From: Erysipelotrichaceae bacterium
GTDB taxonomy: Bacteria; Bacillota_I; Bacilli_A; Erysipelotrichales; Coprobacillaceae
Reading direction: 5' to 3'
DNA: 5,366 nucleotides
Assembly: GCA_021202205.1 (NCBI GenBank)
Contig: JAJQDJ010000025.1
Coordinates: 1 to 5,366 of the forward strand
Part shown: piece after piece, positions 1-5,366 of the stretch
How the letters are laid out: every line of letters begins with the position of its first letter
How positions within the stretch are numbered: the stretch's first letter is position 1
Position numbers and translations under genes: made by a program
The notes under the pieces: generated by a model
What the model was told of the DNA's origin: nothing
Database searches by the model: none
Seen by the model: only the letters and a program-made list of their open reading frames with translations

Positions 1-66
1 GCTGCCCTCCAAATCAGCCCTCCCTTAATTCCAGTTTCATTTTACAATACGGGAGCAGAATGTTAA
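1..66 (+). other. GC-richer left-edge block, possible 3' tail of an upstream reading frame
   Basis: The first frame is open from the window edge for 21 codons and ends with TAA at 64-66. The predicted tail ends in FYNTGAEC. I do not recognise it: it does not resemble the C-termini of HPF or ComFC, which often lie upstream of secA in Firmicutes. The block is about 47% G+C, clearly above the AT-rich genes that follow. It contains a direct repeat of GCCCTCC at 4-10 and 17-23 (13-base period). It could be the end of a foreign or mobile segment, or plain intergenic DNA; 66 bases cannot decide. Confidence 0.2.
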
Positions 67-88
67 GATGATTTTACTTTGATGTGAC

Positions 89-116
89 TTGTTTTTCATG
101 ATTAATGTGTTATAAT
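89..116 (+). promoter_or_regulatory. Predicted sigma-A-type promoter of the secA-prfB-yitT operon (extended -10)
   Basis: A perfect TATAAT lies at 111-116, preceded by TGT at 108-110, which makes an extended -10 (TGnTATAAT). The best -35 is TTGTTT at 89-94 with a 16-base spacer. It is weak (3 of 6 consensus bases), but an extended -10 tolerates that. Transcription would start near 122-124, leaving a leader of roughly 30 bases before the secA start at 152. That leaves no room for a riboswitch or an upstream secretion-monitor peptide. Confidence 0.7.
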
Positions 117-136
117 GGTTCTGACTACCAAGCATG

Positions 137-143
137 AAAGGAG
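137..143 (+). promoter_or_regulatory. Shine-Dalgarno site that fixes the secA start at 152
   Basis: AAAGGAG at 137-143 is a strong ribosome binding site, 8 bases upstream of the ATG at 152. An earlier in-frame ATG at 134 would place this motif inside the coding sequence and has no binding site of its own. The ATG at 152 is therefore the better start. Confidence 0.85.
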
Positions 144-151
144 ATTTATTC

Positions 152-2794
152 ATGGCAAGTAGAAAACAGGAAGTAAGACAAAAATTAAAGAAAAAAGAAG
201 CTAAAGAATTAGAAAAGAACGGATTAAATCCTGATGTAGAAATTGTGGATTTAAACGATGATTTAGGTGAAGATATCGTAGTTGAAACATTTGAAGATGA
301 AACAAGCAACAATACTAAACCTATAGAGTTTTCAACTACACCACAAAAAGAAAAAAGAGGATTTTTTGGATCTATTAAAAAAGCTTTTTCTCAAGATAAT
401 AAGATCTTAAAAGAGTTAGATAAACAAGCTCAGCAAGTCTTGGATTTAGAGCCCAAATATCAGGCTATGAGTGATGAAGAATTGGCATCACAGACAGATA
501 TATTCAAAGATAGATTAAATAATGGCGAAACTTTAGATGATATATTAGTTGAAGCTTATGCCACAGTAAGAGAAGCAGCTTATCGTCGTTTAGGCTTAAA
601 AGCTTTTAAAGTTCAAGTTATGGGAGCTATTTCTTTGCATAATGGGGATATAGCTGAAATGAAAACAGGTGAAGGTAAAACTTTAACATCTATCTTTCCA
701 GTCTATTTGAATGCCTTAGAAGGTAAAGGGGTTCATGTCGTGACTGTTAATGATTATTTGGCAGGTCGAGATAAAGTAGATAATGGAAAAGTTTATGAAT
801 TTTTAGGATTAACTGTTGGTTTAAATAAACGTGAATTAAGCAAAGATGAAAAACGTGCTCAGCATGCATGTGATATAACTTATACAACTAATGCAGAACT
901 TGGTTTTGATTATTTACGTGATAATATGGTGACAAGACTAGAAGATAAAGTCTTAAGACCTTTAAACTTCGCATTAGTAGATGAGGTTGACTCTATTCTC
1001 ATTGATGAATCACGTACACCATTGATTATATCTGGTGGGAAGGAAAATACAGCTGCTTTGTATATTCAAGCAGATAAGTTTGTGAAATCTTTAAGAGAAG
1101 ATGTGGATTATGAAATTGATGTTGAATCAAAAACTGTTACTTTAACACCTGAAGGTATTAGCAAGGCTGAAAAAGGTTTTAAGATTCAAAATCTTTATGA
1201 TCCTCAACATACAGCCTTGGTGCATCGTATCAATCAAGCATTAAAAGCGAATTATACAATGAGTAGAGATGTGGAATATATGATTGCTACGGAAGATGGA
1301 TCTCATGATATTAGAAATGCAAGTATTATGATTATTGATCAATTTACTGGTCGTGTGATGCCTGGACGTGCTTATAGCGATGGGCTTCATCAAGCAATTG
1401 AAGCTAAAGAAGGTGTTCCAATCAAAGAAGAAACAGTGACTCTCGCAACTATTACTTATCAGAACTTCTTTAGATTATTCAATAAACTTGCTGGTATGAC
1501 AGGTACGGCTAAAACAGAAGAAGAAGAATTTAGACTTATCTATAATATGCGAGTTGTTGAAATACCTACTAATATGCCTGTTATTCGTGATGATAAGCCT
1601 GATTTGGTTTATGCGAAACAAAGTGCTAAATATAAAGCTATTTGTGATGAGGTTGAAAGAAGACATGCCTATGGTCAACCTATATTGTTGGGTACTGTAT
1701 CTGTTGAAACATCTGAATTATTAAGCAAGATGCTTACAAAACGTAAGATTAGACACAATGTCTTAAATGCGAAAAATCATGCTAAAGAAGCATTAATTAT
1801 TGAAAAAGCCGGGGTTAAAGGTGCTGTTACAATTGCTACAAACATGGCAGGTCGTGGTACTGATATTAAATTGGGCCCTGGTGTAGCTGAAATTGGTGGA
1901 TTGATGGTTATTGGTAGTGAAAGACATGAATCGAGACGTATAGATAATCAGTTAAGAGGTCGTTCAGGAAGACAAGGCGACCCTGGATGTTCATTATTCT
2001 TTGTATCTTTTGAAGATGATTTGATGCAAAGATTCGCTAGTGAAAGAGTGGCAACATTTACTGAACAATTCTTGGAAGATGAAGCCATTGAAAGTAAGAC
2101 TGTAACGAAGTCTATTGAAAGTGCACAAAAACGTGTTGAAGGCCAAAACTTTGATATTCGTAAGCATTTATTGGAATATGATGATATCATGCGTCAACAA
2201 CGTGAAATCATGTATAAAGAACGTGACGATATTATGTCACAAGCTGATTTAGGTGAGATTGTGAAGGGTATGTTTGAAACATCTATTGAACATGCTGTTA
2301 AGAGTTATACCAAACATGAAGATAAATCGGATATTGTAGATGTTGATGGAGTTTTAAATTTTGTTGGTAAAAATTATATGTTACTTGCACGTTTAGAAGC
2401 TAAAAACAAAGAATTAGTCGAACATGATCCACAAAAACTGCAAAAGAGTTTATCAGAGGTATGTTATCTTCAATATCAAAATCGCTTTAATAAGGATTTG
2501 CCACCAGAAGTTAAACTTAATTATGAAAGACGTGTTTTATTAGGAATTATTGATCATTCATGGATCAATCATATTGATGCTATGCAAAAACTAAGAAATG
2601 GTATCTATTTGCGTGCTTATGCGCAAAAAGATCCATTGCAGGAATATACTGAAGAAGGTTTCTATATGTTTGAACAAATGACTGAATCTATTGCTTTAGA
2701 TATCACTAGAAATATCGTGCATATGGGTATTGCTCCTGGTAGTGAACAGAAAAAAAAGATTCCATCTGTAAAGATAGATTTGGAGTTTAAATAA
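152..2794 (+). CDS. secA: SecA preprotein translocase ATPase, with N-terminal extension and no C-terminal zinc domain
   Basis: This is the ATP-driven motor that binds the SecYEG channel at the inner face of the membrane and pushes unfolded preproteins through it. The 880-residue product has the family order. The N-terminal helix region is at about 71-115. NBD1 has Walker A GEGKT at 173-177 and Walker B VDEVD at 276-280, followed by IDESRTP. The preprotein cross-linking domain is around 285-430. The GMTGTAKTEEEEF segment is at 448-460. NBD2 has TNMAGRGTD at 563-571 and the arginine-finger motif QLRGRSGRQGD at 600-610. The scaffold/two-helix finger region includes DHSWINHIDAMQKLRNGI at 801-818. 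Two departures stand out. About 70 residues precede the usual N-terminus, basic at 1-23 and strongly acidic at 28-50. The chain ends shortly after the scaffold in a lysine-rich tail (ending IDLEFK), without the CxC...CH zinc motif. The expected YLAxRDAExMG segment reads YLAGRDKVDNG. The gene is first in the operon and its stop overlaps prfB by one base. Confidence 0.98.
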   Translation: MASRKQEVRQKLKKKEAKELEKNGLNPDVEIVDLNDDLGEDIVVETFEDETSNNTKPIEFSTTPQKEKRGFFGSIKKAFSQDNKILKELDKQAQQVLDLEPKYQAMSDEELASQTDIFKDRLNNGETLDDILVEAYATVREAAYRRLGLKAFKVQVMGAISLHNGDIAEMKTGEGKTLTSIFPVYLNALEGKGVHVVTVNDYLAGRDKVDNGKVYEFLGLTVGLNKRELSKDEKRAQHACDITYTTNAELGFDYLRDNMVTRLEDKVLRPLNFALVDEVDSILIDESRTPLIISGGKENTAALYIQADKFVKSLREDVDYEIDVESKTVTLTPEGISKAEKGFKIQNLYDPQHTALVHRINQALKANYTMSRDVEYMIATEDGSHDIRNASIMIIDQFTGRVMPGRAYSDGLHQAIEAKEGVPIKEETVTLATITYQNFFRLFNKLAGMTGTAKTEEEEFRLIYNMRVVEIPTNMPVIRDDKPDLVYAKQSAKYKAICDEVERRHAYGQPILLGTVSVETSELLSKMLTKRKIRHNVLNAKNHAKEALIIEKAGVKGAVTIATNMAGRGTDIKLGPGVAEIGGLMVIGSERHESRRIDNQLRGRSGRQGDPGCSLFFVSFEDDLMQRFASERVATFTEQFLEDEAIESKTVTKSIESAQKRVEGQNFDIRKHLLEYDDIMRQQREIMYKERDDIMSQADLGEIVKGMFETSIEHAVKSYTKHEDKSDIVDVDGVLNFVGKNYMLLARLEAKNKELVEHDPQKLQKSLSEVCYLQYQNRFNKDLPPEVKLNYERRVLLGIIDHSWINHIDAMQKLRNGIYLRAYAQKDPLQEYTEEGFYMFEQMTESIALDITRNIVHMGIAPGSEQKKKIPSVKIDLEFK

Positions 2795-3903
2795 TGGAAT
2801 TATATGAAATAAAAAATGGGCTTGAAAAAGCCCGTTCTTTGATGAACGAATTATTGATATCTCTAGATATTGAAGGCTTAAAAAGAGAAATTGAAGGTAA
2901 AACACAGCAAACTATGGATGAACACTTCTGGGATGATCAAGATCATGCCAAAAAGATCTATGATGAATTAAGTGCTATGCAAAAACAAGTTGATTCATAT
3001 GATTCATTATTGAATCAATTGAATGAATTAGAAGAAACCTATGAATATGTTAAAGAAACAGATGATGAAGAATTTAAAGCTGTATTAGATGAAGATTATT
3101 TATCCTTTGACAATGATTTATCAGAATTTGAAAAAACGTTGCTGTTTTCTGGCGAATATGATCACAACAATGCCATCCTGGAAATTCATCCAGGGGCAGG
3201 AGGAACAGAATCCCAGGATTTGGCCAGCATGCTTATGCGTATGTATGATCGTTATGGTGATAAAAAAGGATATAAGGTAGAAGTATTGGATTATCTAGAT
3301 GGTGAAGAAGCAGGACTCAAATCTGTGACAATGCGTTTTGTAGGTTATAATGCTTATGGACATTTAAAAGCAGAAAAGGGTGTCCATAGACTTGTACGTA
3401 TTTCACCTTTTGATTCGAATAAAAGAAGACACACATCATTTGCTTCTGTTGATGTGATGCCTGAGTTCAATAATGATATCCAAATAGAAATTGATCCTAA
3501 TGATTTACGTATTGATACTTTTAGAGCCTCTGGAGCAGGGGGACAGCATATCAACAAAACGGATTCCGCTATTCGTATTACTCATATTCCTACTAATACT
3601 GTTGTCACATGTCAATCACAACGTTCTCAACTGCAAAATAAGGAACAAGCTATGATTACTTTGAAATCTAAGCTTTATCAATTGATGCTAGAAGAACAAG
3701 CTTCTAAATTAAGTGATATTAAAGGTGAACAAAAAGCGATTGAATGGGGTAGTCAAATAAGATCTTATGTTTTGCATCCTTATTCAATGGTTAAAGATAA
3801 TCGTAGTAGTTATGAATCGAATAATCCCAAAGCTATTTTAGATGGTGATTTAGATGATTGTATATATGCTTATTTAAAATCAATAGTTAAGGAAGGTGAA
3901 TAG
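2794..3903 (+). CDS. prfB: Peptide chain release factor 2 (RF2), single-frame form
   Basis: RF2 enters the ribosomal A site at UAA or UGA codons and triggers hydrolysis of the peptidyl-tRNA ester. The 369-residue product is full length. The specificity tripeptide SPF is at 204-206 (RISPFDSNKRRHTSFASVDV), which marks it as RF2 rather than RF1. The catalytic GGQ is at 249-251 inside SGAGGQHINKTDSAIR; its glutamine is the usual methylation target of PrmC. A further conserved stretch HPGAGGTESQDLA is at 132-144. Residue 245, just before SGAGG, is Ala. In many bacteria codons 24-26 contain a CTTTGAC frameshift site. Here the equivalent is CTA GAT (2863-2868, Leu24-Asp25) and the frame is uninterrupted, so this autoregulation is absent. 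The start codon overlaps the secA stop in TAATG, and GGAG at 2782-2785 inside secA is the ribosome binding site, so translational coupling is likely. The gene ends in TAG, which is read by RF1 and not by RF2. Confidence 0.98.
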   Translation: MELYEIKNGLEKARSLMNELLISLDIEGLKREIEGKTQQTMDEHFWDDQDHAKKIYDELSAMQKQVDSYDSLLNQLNELEETYEYVKETDDEEFKAVLDEDYLSFDNDLSEFEKTLLFSGEYDHNNAILEIHPGAGGTESQDLASMLMRMYDRYGDKKGYKVEVLDYLDGEEAGLKSVTMRFVGYNAYGHLKAEKGVHRLVRISPFDSNKRRHTSFASVDVMPEFNNDIQIEIDPNDLRIDTFRASGAGGQHINKTDSAIRITHIPTNTVVTCQSQRSQLQNKEQAMITLKSKLYQLMLEEQASKLSDIKGEQKAIEWGSQIRSYVLHPYSMVKDNRSSYESNNPKAILDGDLDDCIYAYLKSIVKEGE

Positions 3904-4755
3904 ATGAAAAAAGTAATAAGTGATATCTTACTTGTGTTAATAGGAAATGCTATATTAGCCTTTGGCTATGCTGTATTTGCGATTCCTGCTGATTTAATTG
4001 TTGGCGGAGCAACAGGTATTGCTTTGACCTTAGAAAAATTAATAAATATAGATTATACAAATATTGTATTTGTCATCAATATGATTATGTTGATATTTGG
4101 ACTTATCTTTTTAGGTAAAAATTTTGTTGCAGGAACGATACTTAGCTCTTTTGCTTTTCCAATTTTTTTGGAAGTTTTTGAAAACATCAAGCAATTACAA
4201 AATGTTTCGAATGATGTATTATTATGTACGATTTATGCTGGTGTATGTATCGGAATTGGTTTAGGTATTGTTTTTAGAAGAGGCTATAGTACAGGTGGTA
4301 TGGATGTACCACCATTGATTATTAATCAAAAAACAGGTATTTCTTTAGCATTTATTATTAATGTGTGTGATATTATCATATTATTTATGCAGATATTCTT
4401 TTCAAGTTTTGAAGGTATTTTATATGGTATTATTGCGGTAGTTATTTCTAATTTTGTATTAGATAAGGTTCTTATTATTGGTGAAAGAAATATTCAGGTA
4501 TTGGTTATATCATCTAAACATGAAGAAATTGCTGCTGCCTTGTTTAAAGAAGTTAATCGCGGCTGTACTTTTATGAATATTACGACAGGATATTTACAAC
4601 AATCACAAAAAGCTGTTATGTCTGTTGTTAGTGCTAGACAATATCCTAAAGTCAATGACTTGGTTTTAGATATTGATCCTACAGCTTTTATAATAAGTAA
4701 TGATATACATAGTGTCAAAGGCCGAGGTTTTACTTTGCCAGATATTGATCTATAG
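3904..4755 (+). CDS. YitT family membrane protein (DUF161 repeats plus DUF2179 C-terminal domain)
   Basis: The 283-residue product is an integral membrane protein of the YitT family, whose transported substrate, if any, is not established. Hydrophobic segments lie at about 5-26, 53-71, 75-92, 104-124, 145-168 and 171-190, giving about six spans, with a glycine-rich GGATGIA at 34-40. The motif RRGYSTGGMD at 125-134 is the family hallmark in the second membrane repeat. From about 195 to 277 the chain becomes soluble and matches the C-terminal DUF2179-type domain, starting ERNIQVLVIS and closing near IHSVKGRGF. That domain is probably cytoplasmic and resembles small regulatory domains. The ATG follows the prfB stop directly with no gap, and AAGGAAGG at 3889-3896, inside prfB, serves as ribosome binding site. 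It is the last gene of the operon, with a terminator just after it. Family assignment is firm; function is unknown. Related proteins such as B. subtilis YvjA are, as I recall, also encoded near prfB. Confidence 0.93.
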   Translation: MKKVISDILLVLIGNAILAFGYAVFAIPADLIVGGATGIALTLEKLINIDYTNIVFVINMIMLIFGLIFLGKNFVAGTILSSFAFPIFLEVFENIKQLQNVSNDVLLCTIYAGVCIGIGLGIVFRRGYSTGGMDVPPLIINQKTGISLAFIINVCDIIILFMQIFFSSFEGILYGIIAVVISNFVLDKVLIIGERNIQVLVISSKHEEIAAALFKEVNRGCTFMNITTGYLQQSQKAVMSVVSARQYPKVNDLVLDIDPTAFIISNDIHSVKGRGFTLPDIDL

Positions 4756-4767
4756 TTTTCATAGTAT

Positions 4768-4799
4768 AAAATGTACAAATGGGAATTTGTACGTTTTTT
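4768..4799 (+). terminator. Rho-independent terminator of the secA-prfB-yitT operon
   Basis: A perfect 8-bp stem pairs GTACAAAT (4773-4780) with ATTTGTAC (4785-4792) around a GGGA tetraloop (4781-4784). It is followed by G and six T at 4794-4799. The AAAAT just upstream (4768-4772) can extend the stem by pairing with the G and the first T residues. It lies 13 bases past the YitT stop, so it should end the three-gene transcript and separate it from the SWIM gene. Confidence 0.9.
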
Positions 4800-4849
4800 A
4801 TCTAATCAAAAAACGAGGTTATCATATTAATAATACAAAAATATGTTTC

Positions 4850-4876
4850 TTGCTTTTTTTGTATGATTTTTATGAT
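4850..4876 (+). promoter_or_regulatory. Weak candidate promoter for the SWIM-motif gene
   Basis: TATGAT at 4871-4876 is a fair -10, with TTGCTT at 4850-4855 as a poor -35 and a short 15-base spacer. A second TATGAT at 4862-4867 and TAATAT at 4878-4883 compete as -10 elements, so the exact site is uncertain. Some promoter is expected here because a strong terminator precedes the gene. A 9-bp AT-rich inverted repeat (ATACAAAAA at 4833-4841, TTTTTGTAT at 4856-4864) overlaps the region. Confidence 0.3.
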
Positions 4877-4903
4877 GTAATATGCTAACTAAGGAGTGGG
4901 ATT

Positions 4904-5239
4904 ATGCATATACAGGATCGTGAAATAAGAAGAGTTGTGAGTGATGAAAAAGAATATCGTTTTGGACGAATCATGGATATTCATCAAATATTAGAGAGAA
5001 TGACCGTATCATTGGATGAATCCAATCAATGTGTAAGAGTCAATGCAAGAGTCAATGATGGCAAAAATAAATATGTCACATCGATGAAAGTGAATGGTGA
5101 AGTTATTCAGTATTCATGTTCATGTGGGATGAATGGTTGTCGTCATCAAGCAGCAATTTTATTGTATTTAAGGAAACAAAATATTGATCGTTTTCCTTAT
5201 TTTTATGAAAAAGCTCCTGAAGTATCCAAATATCAATAG
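4904..5239 (+). CDS. SWIM zinc-finger protein, probably the truncated N-terminus of a SNF2-type helicase
   Basis: The 111-residue frame starts at ATG 4904 behind a strong AAGGAG (4891-4896, 7-base spacing). Residues 72-81 read CSCGMNGCRH, a CxCx4CxH arrangement typical of the SWIM zinc-binding motif (Cys72, Cys74, Cys79, His81), followed by a hydrophobic helix AAILLYL. SWIM motifs bind DNA or protein. In Firmicutes they commonly sit at the N-terminus of large SNF2-family helicases, followed by a SNF2-associated domain and the ATPase. The opening IRRVVSDEKEYRFGR resembles the start of such proteins. The frame ends at TAG 5237-5239 far short of a helicase, and the DNA just after it still reads as protein in the same frame. 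I therefore infer premature termination. An independent 111-residue SWIM protein is the alternative. The gene lies outside the secA operon. Confidence 0.7.
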   Translation: MHIQDREIRRVVSDEKEYRFGRIMDIHQILERMTVSLDESNQCVRVNARVNDGKNKYVTSMKVNGEVIQYSCSCGMNGCRHQAAILLYLRKQNIDRFPYFYEKAPEVSKYQ

Positions 5240-5366
5240 CTCCAACAAATTGAAGAAGCACGCAAACAACGCATTCTCACAAAAAAATAACAAGAAGCTA
5301 ATGATCCAATGCCATTAAGTTTATTTTTAAGAAATTATATGTTAATGACTTTACGGGTTTAAGTGA
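5240..5366 (+). pseudogene. In-frame, stop-interrupted continuation of the SWIM/SNF2-type gene (runs off window)
   Basis: Reading on in the same frame after the TAG at 5237-5239 gives a charged helix-like stretch LQQIEEARKQRILTKK, then TAA at 5288-5290, then QEANDPMPLSLFLRNYMLMT followed by LRV and another TAA at 5360-5362. The composition is protein-like. The alternation of a charged linker with a LRNYMLMTLRV-like strand is what I would expect between the SWIM motif and the SNF2-associated domain of SWIM/SNF2 helicases. The first two stops could each arise by one base change from CAG or CAA/GAA. No new start with a ribosome binding site is visible. I infer a decayed gene; the helicase part would lie beyond the right edge and cannot be seen here. 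Confidence 0.45.

Noticed and set aside
134..151. Earlier in-frame ATG for secA at 134
   Set aside because: It would bury the strong AAAGGAG inside the coding sequence and has no ribosome binding site upstream. The ATG at 152 has ideal spacing.
37..312. Minus-strand open frame of 91 codons
   Set aside because: It is antisense to the secA promoter and 5' end, with low-complexity Ser/Phe-rich content and no family resemblance. It is a shadow of secA.
1475..1678. Minus-strand open frames inside secA, including 1948-2190 and 2696-2905
   Set aside because: They lie opposite a fully conserved SecA/RF2 frame and show no recognisable domain.
2837..2842. CTTTGA string near the start of prfB, resembling the RF2 frameshift site
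   Set aside because: In the coding frame it reads TCT TTG ATG (Ser-Leu-Met), so there is no in-frame TGA, and it lies eight codons upstream of the usual site.
3089..3280. Plus-strand frame of 63 codons inside prfB, and the minus-strand frame at 3354-3557
   Set aside because: Both overlap conserved RF2 sequence in other frames and are shadows.
152..4755. Alternative genetic code with TGA read as Trp (Mollicutes-like)
   Set aside because: Tryptophans in SecA and RF2 are encoded by TGG, and none of the conserved frames contains an internal TGA.
4494..4778. Minus-strand open frame over the YitT 3' end
   Set aside because: It is antisense to the conserved DUF2179 region, has no convincing start signal, and would begin within the terminator.
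4700..4888. Plus-strand 62-codon frame across the operon terminator
   Set aside because: It starts inside the YitT gene, reads through the terminator hairpin, lacks a ribosome binding site and is a low-complexity AT-rich translation.
5281..5287. A7 run as a frameshift that could explain the broken SWIM gene
   Set aside because: Protein-like sequence resumes in the same frame after the run, and a separate TAG already lies upstream, so a single slip there does not restore the gene.

Overview
The window is low-GC Firmicutes-type chromosomal DNA that uses the standard bacterial code: Trp is TGG, and no coding frame needs TGA as Trp. Gene content and protein style (an atypical SecA, AT-rich codons, secA-prfB synteny) fit the Erysipelotrichia/Coprobacillaceae branch. 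That placement is an inference, not a demonstrated fact.

Layout, all on the + strand. Positions 1-66 are a small, more GC-rich block with no identifiable gene; it may be the tail of an upstream reading frame. Positions 89-116 hold a good extended -10 promoter. It is followed by a tight three-gene operon: secA (152-2794, preprotein translocase ATPase), prfB (2794-3903, peptide chain release factor 2) and a YitT-family membrane protein gene (3904-4755). secA and prfB overlap by one base (TAATG). The YitT gene starts immediately after the prfB stop. A clear rho-independent terminator (about 4768-4799) closes the operon. After a 148-bp intergenic region a separate gene begins at 4904. It encodes an N-terminal fragment with a SWIM zinc-finger signature and stops at 5239. 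The same frame beyond that stop still reads like protein but is broken by further stops, so the locus looks like a decaying SWIM/SNF2-helicase-type gene that runs off the window.

Functionally the operon joins protein export (SecA) with translation termination (RF2) and a membrane protein of unknown substrate. The most notable points are these: SecA carries a charged N-terminal extension of about 70 residues and lacks the usual C-terminal zinc-binding tail; prfB has lost the autoregulatory programmed frameshift and is one continuous frame; and the SWIM gene is apparently interrupted. I see no RNA genes, CRISPR array, complete insertion sequence or clearly novel multi-gene system.
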